Source: Actinoplanes ianthinogenes (GTDB lineage Bacteria > Actinomycetota > Actinomycetes > Mycobacteriales > Micromonosporaceae). From it: DNA of 64,000 nucleotides. The DNA lies in assembly GCF_018324205.1 (NCBI RefSeq), contig NZ_AP023356.1:9678501-9742500 (forward strand), read 5' to 3'. The stretch's first letter is position 1. Each line of letters opens with the position of its first letter. Below are positions 42,147-51,260 of this stretch, in pieces. Made by a program: the position numbers and the translations under genes. The notes below the pieces were generated by a model. The model was not told where the DNA came from, did no database searches, and was given only the letters and a program-made list of their open reading frames with translations.

Positions 42147-42441
42147 AGGTTCGCCTTCCAGGAGTGCCTTGTCATCGAGGCGCTCCCGGCGACACCTAAG
42201 CCGATCGCCCAGCCGTGACGGCAAGGGGGAGCACCCACCTCGTTCCAACGGTCATGGGTCTCACCTCCTCGGACAGCGTCACGGCCGCTCACAACCTACC
42301 AGCCCGGCCCGGTCCCGCCGGCGACTGACGATCGTCTTCCTCCGCTACCGGTCACGGCTCGTCCGAACCCGCCGCGGTGCCCGCGATCGACGTCCGCGGC
42401 CCGCACCCCATCATGATCTCCGCGAGGTCGTGCATCTCCCG

Positions 42442-43107
42442 TCAGGGCTGGTGCTGGGCCCACTTCGTGCACTCGGCGCCGTACTTGGCCTGGCGGTCGC
42501 CATCCGGATCGAACACCCGGTCGGCGAGCCAATGGTGCTCGCCGTCCCCCGATTCGACGTTCATCATCACGTACGACTCGAGGTTCGCCCGGTTTTTGCG
42601 GATCTTGGCGTTCTTCTCGTCGGCGCGATGCCAGTAGCCGATGTCGTTGCAGAAGGTGACCGTTGCCTGGTCCGGGCCGGCCCGGTCGACCCCCATGACC
42701 TTGACCCAGAGCGGACCTATCGACGGATTATCGTTGGTCCCCGTCACGAACGGCGCCAGGACCTTCTCGAAGTAGGCATCGGTGTAGAAGTACCGTCCGA
42801 GCGGGATGCTGGTGGCCCAGTCGGTCGACTGATCCAACCCGTAGCTGTATGCAAGGGTTCGCCGGGCGGCAAGAACCTCGCCGGTGTCCGGCGCCCCGGC
42901 CAGGTCCCAGGTGATCGGCAGGACCTTGGTGCCGCCCAAGGGCACTTTCTGGTACGCCTCGTCGAAGGTCATCGACGGCGCGGCACTCGCCGGCGCCGCT
43001 GCCGACGGTGCGGTGTCCCCGCCCGGGTCGTCGTCGGTGCAGCCCGCCGTCGCCAGACCCAGGGTCACGGCGACGCCTGTCGCGGCGAGCGCCTTCAGCC
43101 ATCTCAC
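42442..43107 (-). CDS. hypothetical lipoprotein
   Basis: A 221-residue exported lipoprotein. A hydrophobic signal ends in the lipobox ATAGC, followed by an acidic and Ala/Pro-rich linker (TDDDPGGDTAPSAAAPASAA). The folded part is unassigned: TFDEAYQKVPLGGTKVLPIT, a two-strand segment, and VTFCNDIGYWHRADEKNAKI, ending AECTKWAQHQP. GTG 43107 overlaps the stop of the truncated upstream ORF. The 295-base gap between it and the patatin gene contains no recognised gene. Confidence 0.7.
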   Translation of the reverse strand: MRWLKALAATGVAVTLGLATAGCTDDDPGGDTAPSAAAPASAAPSMTFDEAYQKVPLGGTKVLPITWDLAGAPDTGEVLAARRTLAYSYGLDQSTDWATSIPLGRYFYTDAYFEKVLAPFVTGTNDNPSIGPLWVKVMGVDRAGPDQATVTFCNDIGYWHRADEKNAKIRKNRANLESYVMMNVESGDGEHHWLADRVFDPDGDRQAKYGAECTKWAQHQP

Positions 43108-43331
43108 TTGAGGATGTCTCCCGCCCACTCGTAACCGTTCTGATAGGCCTCACCCGCGTGGGTGGCAGCGTTGCCCACCGTGCTCATGCCGTGATCGGAC
43201 TTGTAGGCCTGCCAGTCCCTGAGGTCCTGGTCGTCCCACTGCCCGGAGCCGCCGTGGCCCCCTCGAAGTGGTGAACGCCGACAGCGAGCCGCCGGTTCAA
43301 CGCTGTTGACGATGCACACTCGCCATCTCAA
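43104..43331 (-). pseudogene. truncated C-terminal fragment of a hypothetical gene
   Basis: The frame ends WDDQDLRDWQAYKSDHGMST...EAYQNGYEWAGDILK and its stop overlaps the lipoprotein GTG in operon fashion. Upstream of about residue 28 the sequence becomes low-complexity and the frame has no convincing start or ribosome site. It looks like the 3' end of a formerly longer cotranscribed gene, or a very small protein; I cannot name a family. Confidence 0.45.
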
Positions 43332-43446
43332 CGCCTGACGGCCGAAATCCGGAGGTCGCGGGCGGTGGCCGGCACGAGCGTCGGATCCTGCACACCGCCG
43401 TTATTTGGGTCTAACAATCCGGTGCCCGGCGGGTCAGGATGAGGCC

Positions 43447-45060
43447 GTGGACTCACAGACCAGCATCAGCATCGGCCCGGCCGCTCCCCCGCTGCTGGAG
43501 CGCACCATCGGCGCCGACCTGCTGGCCACCGTCGCCCGGCACGCCGGCCGGGAGGCCCTGGTCGACTGCACCTCCGGCCGCCGCTGGACCTATGCGCAGC
43601 TCAAGGCGTCCGTCGACGACGTCGCGCTGGGCCTGCGCCGGCTCGGCGTGACCAAGGGTGACCGGGTCGGCATCTGGGCGCCGAACTGTCCGGAGTGGGT
43701 CCTCCTTCAGTACGCGACCGCCCGGCTCGGCGCGATCCTGGTCACCATCAACCCGGCCTACCGCACCCACGAGCTGCGTTACGTGCTCCAGCAGTCCGGC
43801 ATCCGCACCCTGGTCGCCACGCGAGCCTTCAAGACCTCGGACTACGCCGCGATGATCGCCGAGACCCGCGACGAGTGCCCGGACCTGCGCGACGTCGTGC
43901 TGATCGGCGAGCCGTCCTGGACCGAGTTGACCGCGCCGGGCGGCGACCCGGCGGTGCTCGACGAGATCGAGGCGACGCTGGGCCCGGACGACCCGATCAA
44001 CATCCAGTACACGTCCGGCACCACCGGTTTCCCCAAGGGCGCGACGCTCTCGCACCGCAACATCCTGAACAACGGTTTCCTGGTCGGCGAGTTGATCGAC
44101 TACACGGAGGCGGACCGGATCTGCATCCCGGTGCCGTTCTACCACTGCTTCGGCATGGTGATGGGCAACCTGGCGGCCACCAGCCACGGCGCCACGATGG
44201 TCATCCCGGCCCCCGGTTTCGACCCCGGCCTGACCCTGCGCGCGGTCGCCGCCGAGCGCTGCACGTCGCTGTACGGCGTCCCGACCATGTTCATCGCCAT
44301 GCTGCACCACGCCGACTTCGACACCTTCGACCTGTCGTCGCTGCGCACCGGCATCATGGCCGGCTCGCCCTGCCCGGTCGAGACGATGAAGCAGGTCATC
44401 GACCGGATGGGGATGACCGAGGTGTCGATCTGCTACGGCATGACCGAGACGTCCCCGGTCTCCTGCCAGACCCGCACCGACGACAGCCTGGAGCGCCGGG
44501 TCGCCACCGTCGGCCGCGCCGGCCCGCACCTGGAGGTCAAGGTCGTCGACCCGCAGGGCGCGACGGTCCCGGTCGGCGAGACCGGTGAGCTGTGCACCCG
44601 CGGCTACTCGGTGATGCTCGGTTACTGGGAGCAGCCCGACAAGACCGCCGAGTCCATCGACGCCGACGGCTGGATGCACACCGGCGACCTGGCGGTGATG
44701 GACGCCGACGGCTACCTCCGGATCACCGGCCGGATCAAGGATCTGGTCATCCGCGGCGGCGAGAACATCTATCCCCGCGAGGTCGAGGAGTTCCTGCTGA
44801 CCCACCCGGACATCCTCGACGCCCAGGTGATCGGCGTCCCGGACGACAAGTACGGCGAGGAGGTGATGGCCTGGATCCGCATGAAGCCGGCCACCACCCC
44901 GCTCGACGCGGCAAGCCTGCGCGCCTTCTGCTCCGGCAAGCTGGCGCACTACAAGATCCCGCGCTACGTCCGCATAGTCGACGATTTCCCGATGACCGTC
45001 ACCGGAAAAGTCCGCAAGGTGGAAATGCGAGAAATCTCCACCCGCGACCTGTCCGCCTGA
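43447..45060 (+). CDS. fatty-acyl-CoA ligase (AMP-binding enzyme)
   Basis: A 537-residue acyl-CoA synthetase of the FadD type that activates fatty acids via an acyl-adenylate. The P-loop-like motif is YTSGTTGFPKGATLS, the adenine motif YGMTETSPVSC, the hinge motif TGDLAVMDADGYLRITGRIK, and the catalytic lysine is in PMTVTGKVRKVEMRE. Length is typical. GTG 43447 follows GGATGAGG. It stands alone between two minus-strand genes. No signal or membrane span is seen. Confidence 0.95.
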   Translation: MDSQTSISIGPAAPPLLERTIGADLLATVARHAGREALVDCTSGRRWTYAQLKASVDDVALGLRRLGVTKGDRVGIWAPNCPEWVLLQYATARLGAILVTINPAYRTHELRYVLQQSGIRTLVATRAFKTSDYAAMIAETRDECPDLRDVVLIGEPSWTELTAPGGDPAVLDEIEATLGPDDPINIQYTSGTTGFPKGATLSHRNILNNGFLVGELIDYTEADRICIPVPFYHCFGMVMGNLAATSHGATMVIPAPGFDPGLTLRAVAAERCTSLYGVPTMFIAMLHHADFDTFDLSSLRTGIMAGSPCPVETMKQVIDRMGMTEVSICYGMTETSPVSCQTRTDDSLERRVATVGRAGPHLEVKVVDPQGATVPVGETGELCTRGYSVMLGYWEQPDKTAESIDADGWMHTGDLAVMDADGYLRITGRIKDLVIRGGENIYPREVEEFLLTHPDILDAQVIGVPDDKYGEEVMAWIRMKPATTPLDAASLRAFCSGKLAHYKIPRYVRIVDDFPMTVTGKVRKVEMREISTRDLSA

Positions 45061-45224
45061 CCCGCACGGCTCTTTTTCGGTACGCGACCACGGGCGCGTC
45101 AGACGATGAGAAATGCCGGAGGCCGGGACCCGCTCGACCCGCTCCAAGTCCCTGGGCACCCGCCGACGGCCGGGCAGGTTGACGGGCGGTGACCTCGTCG
45201 GGTTCGAAGGCCATCCGATCCAGG

Positions 45225-45716
45225 TCACGGTCGCTGAACGGAGGTCCGTGCGGGCTCGCGGGACTGCCGGAGACGGGTGATGGTGCGGAGCACTTCGTCG
45301 CGGTGCTTGGCCGCCTTCACCCAGCGCGGCAGGCGGGCGACCAGCGTCAGACCCGGGTCGGCACGGGCGCGTTCGCGCAGGTGGGCCGCGACATAGTCGT
45401 GCAGCAGGGTCAGGTGCGCCTCGTTGAAGGCCCACAGGGTGCGTCCACAACAGTCCGCTTGCAGCCACAGCGGGAGCTGGAAGAACGGATCCACCGGAGC
45501 GCCCCAGTGGGAGGCCTGCCCTCTCGGCGACCACGAGGCCGTCGACGCGCAGGACGTGCAGATGAGCCGCCGCGGCCAGGAGAGCACGCTCGTCCCGTCG
45601 ACCCGCTGCGGGACGACCAGTGCCCGGGCTGCGCAGCGCGGGCACACCACTTCGATGTCGTCCGCGGCGAGCGCGTACAACCGGGTCGAAGGATCGAGGA
45701 ACCTGCGCGTATCCAT
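45225..45716 (-). CDS. zinc-ribbon hypothetical protein
   Basis: A 163-residue protein with two CxxC pairs, in DIEVVCPRCAARALVV and RLICTSCASTASW, forming one zinc ribbon near residues 25-60. The second half contains QADCCGRTLWAFNEAHLTLL and a basic C terminus (LPRWVKAAKHRDEVLRTITR). Similar TFIIB-type zinc-ribbon proteins of unknown role occur singly in actinobacteria. The start ATG at 45716 has no strong ribosome site. Confidence 0.75.
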   Translation of the reverse strand: MDTRRFLDPSTRLYALAADDIEVVCPRCAARALVVPQRVDGTSVLSWPRRLICTSCASTASWSPRGQASHWGAPVDPFFQLPLWLQADCCGRTLWAFNEAHLTLLHDYVAAHLRERARADPGLTLVARLPRWVKAAKHRDEVLRTITRLRQSREPARTSVQRP

Positions 45717-45765
45717 AGCGGTCAGCCTGGCAGAGCGACCGGTCGAGGGCAGCGCGATTTCACCG

Positions 45766-45800
45766 TGCTCTGGGCGTACCCAAATCGGGTTTTTCTATTT
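45766..45800 (+). repeat. dispersed GGGCGTAC/A-tract motif, copy B
   Basis: GCTCTGGGCGTACCCAAATC followed by GGGTTTTTCTATTTG overlaps the 3' end of the EAL gene. The A-tract and T-tract pair weakly and could terminate EAL transcription. Confidence 0.4.
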
Positions 45801-46907
45801 GTAGCGGGTCAGAAGGGCGCGGGCGACGGCGGCCACCGTGGGGAGGTCGTCGGAGGTGACCAGGCCGGTGCCGGCTCGGGCGGTCAGGACGCGGCCGTGG
45901 CCCTCGCCGAGCGCGACCACGGTCAGTTCGCCGGGGGCCGGGTCGTCGATCGTGATCAGGCTGCCGGCACGTTCGGCCAGGTCGGGCAGCGGGCGGCCGG
46001 GGTCGCCGGAGATCAGCAGCAGCGCGGTGTCGCCGAGACCGGCCAGGAAGGCGGCGATCGACGCGGGGTCGGCGGGGCCGACCGGACCGTGGGCGGCCGC
46101 GATCGCGAACGGTGTGCCGGCCGGCTGGTGGAAGCCGGGGCGGGGCGCGCGAACCTCGGCGGGCTGGTAGCGATGGTCGGCCCGCTCGATCGGGCCCGGG
46201 CGGCCGAACAGCCAGCCCTGCCCCCACTGCGCGCCCAGCTCCCGGGCCGCGCGCAGATCTTTTTCGGTCTCGATGCCCTCGGCGATCACCATCGCGCCGG
46301 TCCGGCGCGCCTCGGAGCGGACCACCTCGCACACCCGCCGGGTGTTCGCCGCCTCCGGATTGCGCACCAGGCTCATGTCGAGCTTGATCACTTCGGGCTC
46401 GATGATCGGCAGGAAGGCCAGTGACATCGGATCAACCCCGACATCGTCGAGCGCGAGGCCGTTGCCGATCTGCTGGACCTGCCCGGAGATGCGCAAAAGG
46501 CTTCCCGGTACGGCCGGCAGCGCCCGTTCGGTGAACTCCAGGACGATCCGGAACGGCAACCCGCCGTAGAGCAGCTCGCCCAGGCGCGGGGAGAGTTCCT
46601 GGTCGAGAACGCTCGGTTCGGCGTTGACGAACAGCAGCGGCGGCGGGTTCGGCACCGCGAGGACGCACTCCAGGGCCCGTTCGGCGCAGAGCATGTCCAG
46701 TTCACCGAGCCGGGCGGCCTCGTGCGCGGCGGTGAACAGGCGGTCCGGGAATTCCAGGGCGCTGCCGGCCGGGCCGCGCGCGAGCGCTTCCAGGCCGACC
46801 ACGCCTCCGGTGGCGAGGTCGACGATCGGCTGGAAGACCGGAAACACGTGTCGTCCGGCGAGCAGCTCGCTGATCGCCCGGTCGGTGGTCCGCAACACAC
46901 TGCTCAC
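45798..46907 (-). CDS. EAL-domain cyclic-di-GMP phosphodiesterase
   Basis: A 369-residue soluble protein. Residues 15-245 are an EAL domain that hydrolyses c-di-GMP. The metal and catalytic residues are present: Glu in VGLEALARGP, Asn in LFVNAEPS, Glu in VLEFTERAL, the Asp pair in GLALDDVGV, Lys in VIKLDMSLV and Glu in VIAEGIETEKD. A C-terminal region of about 110 residues (from about 255) is a partner or sensor domain without motif. No GGDEF domain is fused. GTG 46907 is the start. It is divergent from the gene at 47022. Confidence 0.92.
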
Positions 46908-47021
46908 ACCGAGCAGCTATCGACCGGCCGGGTGCGTGCCTGAGGTCAGTGGCAGCACTGATTCGGCCGCACCCGCTCCGGCCCCACGATGGTCGGTATC
47001 GACGACTCGGAGGTGGGCACC

Positions 47022-47648
47022 ATGTTCGCACGAATGCAGACCGTTGCCGCGCGGCCCCAGGACGACAGCCTGGTCGAACGGGTCACCGAGCTGGTTTCAG
47101 GACATCCGGGCTTCGCCGGCCTGATCCTTCTCGAGGACACCGCGGGTGGCGGCGCGATGGTGACGCTCTGGCAGAGCCGGGAGGATGCCGAGCTTGCCTC
47201 CGAGCGGTCCCGGGCGCACGGCCCGCGGCCGGTCACGCTGCTCAGCGACGACATCTACGAGGTGGCGGACGACATCACCGGTGCGGCCACCGGTGCCCCG
47301 GGGGCGGCGCTCGTCGGCTACTTCGACGGGCCGCTGACCCCGGCCCGGGTGGTGGCGGCCACCCGGGCCGGCCGGGACCGGGTCGGGCCGGTGCTGAAGC
47401 GGCTGCCGACGCTGCTCCGCACCCTGATCCTGTGGGATCCGGACGACCGGAGGTTCGCCGTCATCCACCTGGCCACCTCACCGGCGGGTCTCGACGCGGT
47501 GGTCACCGCGGTCACCTCGACCGAGCTGCTGCCCGGGGAGGATCCCGCGCTGCTCACCGGCCCGGACCGGGTCCACCGCCATGCCGTCCGGACCTACCTG
47601 GTCCCGGACCGAGGACCGTTTCCTGACGCCGGGCGAGGACCAGCGTGA
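47022..47648 (+). CDS. hypothetical protein, possible tandem ABM-like folds
   Basis: A 208-residue soluble protein. The first half (MFARMQTVAARPQDDSLVER, then GFAGLILLEDTAGGGAMVTLW) resembles the dimeric alpha/beta barrel of antibiotic-biosynthesis-monooxygenase proteins; the second half has a similar order of strands (LILWDPDDRRFAVIHLATS). No catalytic residue can be named. ATG 47022 is preferred over 46989 because GGAGGTG lies 8 bases upstream. It is convergent with the SDR gene, 3 bases apart. Confidence 0.65.
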   Translation: MFARMQTVAARPQDDSLVERVTELVSGHPGFAGLILLEDTAGGGAMVTLWQSREDAELASERSRAHGPRPVTLLSDDIYEVADDITGAATGAPGAALVGYFDGPLTPARVVAATRAGRDRVGPVLKRLPTLLRTLILWDPDDRRFAVIHLATSPAGLDAVVTAVTSTELLPGEDPALLTGPDRVHRHAVRTYLVPDRGPFPDAGRGPA

Positions 47649-47651
47649 CGG

Positions 47652-48413
47652 TCAGGCGCGGGCGCCGCCGTCGACCGGGAGGACCGCGCCGGTCACGAAC
47701 GACGCGCGGTCGCTGAGCAGCCAGGCCGCCGCCTCGGCGATCTCGTCCGGGGCCGCCTGCCGGCCCAGCGGGGTGGCCGCCACCAGCCGCTCCACCAGCC
47801 CGGGCGACCGCGCCTGCCAGGCGTCGATCATCTCGGTGGCGGTGTTGCCGGGCGCGATCGCGTTGACCCGGATGCCCTCCGGGCCGTAGGTCACCGCCGC
47901 CGACTCGGTCAGGCTGTTCACGGCGCGCTTCAACGCCCCGTACGCCGGCAGTTGCGGATTGCCGCGCAGGCTCCCGACGCTGGAGTTGTTCACGATCGCT
48001 CCGGAGCCGGCGGTGGCCCGGATCGCCGCCACCTCGGCGGCCATCGCCAGCCAGACACTGCGCAGATTCACCTCGTACAGCCGATCGAAGTCAGCCACGG
48101 TCACCTGATCCATCGGGCCGGGCGGGGTGATCGTCGCCCCGTTGTTGAACGCCACGTCGAGCCGCCCGTGCAGCGTCACCGCCCGGTCGACGGCGGCCCG
48201 CACGCTGTCCGGATCCGCGAGGTCACACAGCACGTGGTCGGCGACCCCACCGGCCGACCGGATCTCCTCGGTCACCGCCTTCAGCTGGTCCTCGGTCCGT
48301 GCCGCGAGCAGCACCCGGGCGCCTTCCCGGGCGAACAGCCGGGCCGCCGCCGCGCCGATCCCCCGGCCGGCGCCGCTGACGAACGCGACCTTGTCGTCGA
48401 GCAGAAGAGTCAT
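47652..48413 (-). CDS. short-chain dehydrogenase/reductase
   Basis: A 253-residue classical SDR. The cofactor loop is VSGAGRGIGAAAARL, the structural motif NNGAT replaces NNAG, the catalytic Ser lies in IVNNSSVGS, and Tyr/Lys in LPAYGALKRAVN. The C-terminal LLSDRASFVTGAVLPVDGGARA is typical. It is an NAD(P)-dependent alcohol oxidoreductase of unknown substrate. It is divergently transcribed from an MmyB-type regulator 87 bases away, which probably controls it. Confidence 0.92.
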   Translation of the reverse strand: MTLLLDDKVAFVSGAGRGIGAAAARLFAREGARVLLAARTEDQLKAVTEEIRSAGGVADHVLCDLADPDSVRAAVDRAVTLHGRLDVAFNNGATITPPGPMDQVTVADFDRLYEVNLRSVWLAMAAEVAAIRATAGSGAIVNNSSVGSLRGNPQLPAYGALKRAVNSLTESAAVTYGPEGIRVNAIAPGNTATEMIDAWQARSPGLVERLVAATPLGRQAAPDEIAEAAAWLLSDRASFVTGAVLPVDGGARA

Positions 48414-48500
48414 GCGGCAACCCTCCGCCGCCGGTCCGGCCGCTATCCAGGCATCAGCGGTACCTGGCTGGGCGCCGCCCGGCCGCGCAGACTGGGTGAC

Positions 48501-49349
48501 GTGGATCGACGAGAGCTTGCCGATTTCCTGCGCAGCCGGCGCGAGCGGATCAGTCCCGCCGACGTGGGTCTGCCCGCCGGTCCGCGCCGCCGCACCCCCG
48601 GGCTGCGGCGCGAGGAGGTGGCCCAGCTGGCGTACATCTCCACCGAGTACTACACCCGCCTGGAGCAGGGCCGCGCCCCGTGCCCGTCCCGCGAGGTGCT
48701 GTCCGGCCTGGCCCGTGCCCTGCGCCTGTCCGACCCCGAGCGCGCCCACCTGCACCACCTGGCCGGCGCACCGCCTGCCCCGCCCGCCGGCCCGTCCCGG
48801 GAGGTCCGGCAGAGCATCCTCGACCTGCTGCACCGGCTTCCCCAGGCGGCCGCCACGGTGCTCACCGCGAGCTTCGAGGTGATCGCCTGGAACGATCTCG
48901 CGGCCGCGCTGATGGAGGACTTCTCGGCGACCCCGCGGCGCGACCGCAACCTGGTCCGGCGGGTCTTCCTCGGGCCGCACCGCGACGGCCACCGGCTCTT
49001 CGGCGTGTCCGACGCCGACCGGTTCGCCACACAGTCCGCCCAGCGGTTGCGCGCCACGGTGGCCCGATACCCGGACGACCCGGAGCTGGCGGAACTGGTG
49101 CGCGATCTGCTCGCCGGCAGCGCCCGGTTCCGCGAGCTGTGGGAGTCGCACGACGTCTCCGCCGAGCCGACCCTGGTCAAGACGTTCCGGCATCCGCAGG
49201 TCGGCCCGATCACGGTCAACTGCGACGTCCTCGACATCACCGACCGCGACCAGCGGGTCATCATCTACACGGCCGAGCCGGGGTCGCCGTCCGAGCAGGC
49301 CCTGCGCCTGCTCTCGGTGATCGGCACCCAGCGCATGGCGGTCGGTTAG
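48501..49349 (+). CDS. helix-turn-helix regulator with MmyB-like ligand domain
   Basis: A 282-residue regulator with the same architecture as that at 4322: helix-turn-helix signature GLPAGPRRRTPGLRREEVAQ and ISTEYYTRLEQGRAP (residues about 20-60), then the MmyB-like domain ending VIIYTAEPGSPSEQALRLL. In the ligand domain, FEVIAWNDLAAALMEDF is the expected fatty-acid/ligand pocket helix. GTG 48501 is chosen. Its divergent SDR neighbour is the likely target. Convergent 4-base overlap with the gene at 49346. Confidence 0.88.
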   Translation: MDRRELADFLRSRRERISPADVGLPAGPRRRTPGLRREEVAQLAYISTEYYTRLEQGRAPCPSREVLSGLARALRLSDPERAHLHHLAGAPPAPPAGPSREVRQSILDLLHRLPQAAATVLTASFEVIAWNDLAAALMEDFSATPRRDRNLVRRVFLGPHRDGHRLFGVSDADRFATQSAQRLRATVARYPDDPELAELVRDLLAGSARFRELWESHDVSAEPTLVKTFRHPQVGPITVNCDVLDITDRDQRVIIYTAEPGSPSEQALRLLSVIGTQRMAVG

Positions 49350-50284
49350 GTGAACAGGTCGAAAGGCTGATCGCGGTCGCCGCCGGGTGAACCGGTGCCG
49401 GCGAACACGGCGACACATGCCACCGGCAACCGGCCGTCGGGGGACGGCGACGGCCGCATCGTCAGCAGCTGGATGCCGACGCCGGCGATCTCGATGCCGG
49501 CCTCCAGGTCGATCAGTGGGTGGCCGGCTTCCGCGAGAAGCAGACGCACGTCCTCGATCGTCGCCGGGTAGGGCGGCAGCAGGTTGATCCCGTCCAGCAG
49601 CACGGCGTCCGCCCTGGCGACGAAGATGCGTTCGGCCAGCAGATCCGGCCCGTAGCGGACCGCCAGGTGGTCGTGGAAGAAGTCGTCCTCCTCCGGCTCG
49701 CGGGAGCCCGCCACGTGCTGCGTGCAGAGACCACCGTTCAATCGCCGCCGGACGTCGTCGCGATGCCGGCCCAGCGCGATCGGGCCGACGCCCACTCCCG
49801 GGGTGACCAGGTACGACGAGGTCGCCGGCATCGCGTCCGCGCCGGCCGGGAAGAACACGATCTCGCCCAGCAACTCGTGCCCCGGTCCGGCCACGGTGAC
49901 CGCGTCGACCTGGGCGTCCGGCTCCGAGGACGGCGTGTACAGGGCGATCGCGCCGTCGGCGAGCACCCAGCCGGACTCGTCGGCGGTGACCTCGATTCCC
50001 GCGGCCCGAAGGTCGTCGAGCACCGTGGTGACCGGACCGCTGAGTGGAACACCGCGATAGTGCACCCCGTCCGGGTCCGGAATCTCGATCAGATGGAGTC
50101 CCTCAGCCTCGGAACAGGTGAGCATGAGCAGGCCGGCCTCATACTGGTCGGCCAGCTCCGACCTGGGGCTGCGCCGGAACGCCCGGGACGGTCCGAGCAG
50201 CGCCTGCAACTCGGCACGAGAGGCACCGAACCGCAGCGGGCCGGCACCTTGCCCGGGCACCACTTCCCAAGATCGATTCAACAC
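49346..50284 (-). CDS. hypothetical protein with internal duplication
   Basis: About 312 residues with no family I recognise. The sequence falls into two similar halves: VVPGQGAGPLRFGASRAELQ near residue 10 corresponds to VTPGVGVGPIALGRHRDDVR near residue 165, each followed by strands and a final helix with IEVT/IEIA. No signal peptide or membrane span is seen. The possible starts are TTG 50299, GTG 50284 or a later GTG; GTG 50284 is used. The protein is acidic, and the duplicated-fold design recalls immunity-like or SUKH-like proteins, but nothing proves this. Confidence 0.6.
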   Translation of the reverse strand: MLNRSWEVVPGQGAGPLRFGASRAELQALLGPSRAFRRSPRSELADQYEAGLLMLTCSEAEGLHLIEIPDPDGVHYRGVPLSGPVTTVLDDLRAAGIEVTADESGWVLADGAIALYTPSSEPDAQVDAVTVAGPGHELLGEIVFFPAGADAMPATSSYLVTPGVGVGPIALGRHRDDVRRRLNGGLCTQHVAGSREPEEDDFFHDHLAVRYGPDLLAERIFVARADAVLLDGINLLPPYPATIEDVRLLLAEAGHPLIDLEAGIEIAGVGIQLLTMRPSPSPDGRLPVACVAVFAGTGSPGGDRDQPFDLFT

Positions 50285-50323
50285 CCTCGAATCGTACAAG
50301 CCGGCTGCCGGAAGCCTCTCCGG

Positions 50324-51091
50324 TCACCCGTCCAGGAGGAGGCCGAGACCGTGCTCCTCGGCTCGCTTGTTCAACTGGGCCAGAGCGGCCAGGCCACGCA
50401 GCGACGCCGAGCCGCCGAACAGGTCCCGGGCCGCCGCATGCGGATCGGCAGCGGACCCGATCCGGTTGCCCACGGCTATGTGGAACCACCTGTACCAGGT
50501 GCTCGCGGCACGCACCTCCGCCGGATCGAACCGGGTCTGGAAGCACAGGTACTCCAGGACCATGTACGGAGTGACCCACACCGTCATGTCGTCGAGATCG
50601 AACGCGACCGCCTCGGAGCCGACGGCGCGGGGCTCCTCCCCCAGCCGGCGGACGAGCTGCTCCATCCGCCGCCCGTCCCAGCCGTCCCGCGCCAGCGTCC
50701 GGACGAACCTGTCGATCTCCGGATCGGCGTCCACGTCGAACAGCATCGAGCCCTCGCCCAGGGCCTCCCGCATGACGGTGAGGGCCGGTTCGTCGACCGG
50801 GTAATTGAGCCGGGCTTGGCAGCCGGGCGTCCCCCGCTGATCGCTCACCGGGCAGGTCAGGCACAACTGCCGCAGGTGCTGGCTCGCGCCCGCGGCCTGC
50901 TCGACCTCGGCACGGTGGATGGTGCGCGTCTCGACCCCCTGAGCACCACCCACCTGGAGCGTCACCGACGGAACGCCGTGCTGATCCATCAGCGATCTGA
51001 CCCGGGCCAGATACTCGAGCTCGGTGAGCTGCGAAATCGCGCCGCCGGGCCGGTATGTGCACTCATAGCCGAGGTATGCGTCAAGCCCCAT
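50324..51091 (-). CDS. hypothetical protein
   Basis: A 255-residue soluble protein beginning MGLDAYLGYECTYRPGGAIS. It has a cysteine cluster LRQLCLTCPVSDQRGTPGCQ at about residues 75-92 that could bind metal, and a Trp/Tyr-rich C-terminal half (ASTWYRWFHIAVGNRIGSAA). No known domain is recognised. It is 24-39 bases upstream of the duplicated protein gene and co-directional, so the two probably form an operon. The gap 51092-51260 holds no gene I can support. Confidence 0.6.
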   Translation of the reverse strand: MGLDAYLGYECTYRPGGAISQLTELEYLARVRSLMDQHGVPSVTLQVGGAQGVETRTIHRAEVEQAAGASQHLRQLCLTCPVSDQRGTPGCQARLNYPVDEPALTVMREALGEGSMLFDVDADPEIDRFVRTLARDGWDGRRMEQLVRRLGEEPRAVGSEAVAFDLDDMTVWVTPYMVLEYLCFQTRFDPAEVRAASTWYRWFHIAVGNRIGSAADPHAAARDLFGGSASLRGLAALAQLNKRAEEHGLGLLLDG

Positions 51092-51260
51092 GGGCGGCGA
51101 TCGTACCGAGCCCGATCATCGAGCGATGCCCGGTGCGTCACGATCGCCGTCCGGTATCGGGCCATCTGCTGGAACCGGTACCGGCCGCTACCCGGATCGT
51201 GGCGGACATGCGTCGGCACCCGCCCTCGGCGCCATGATCGTCGGGACGGGCTGACAGCGG

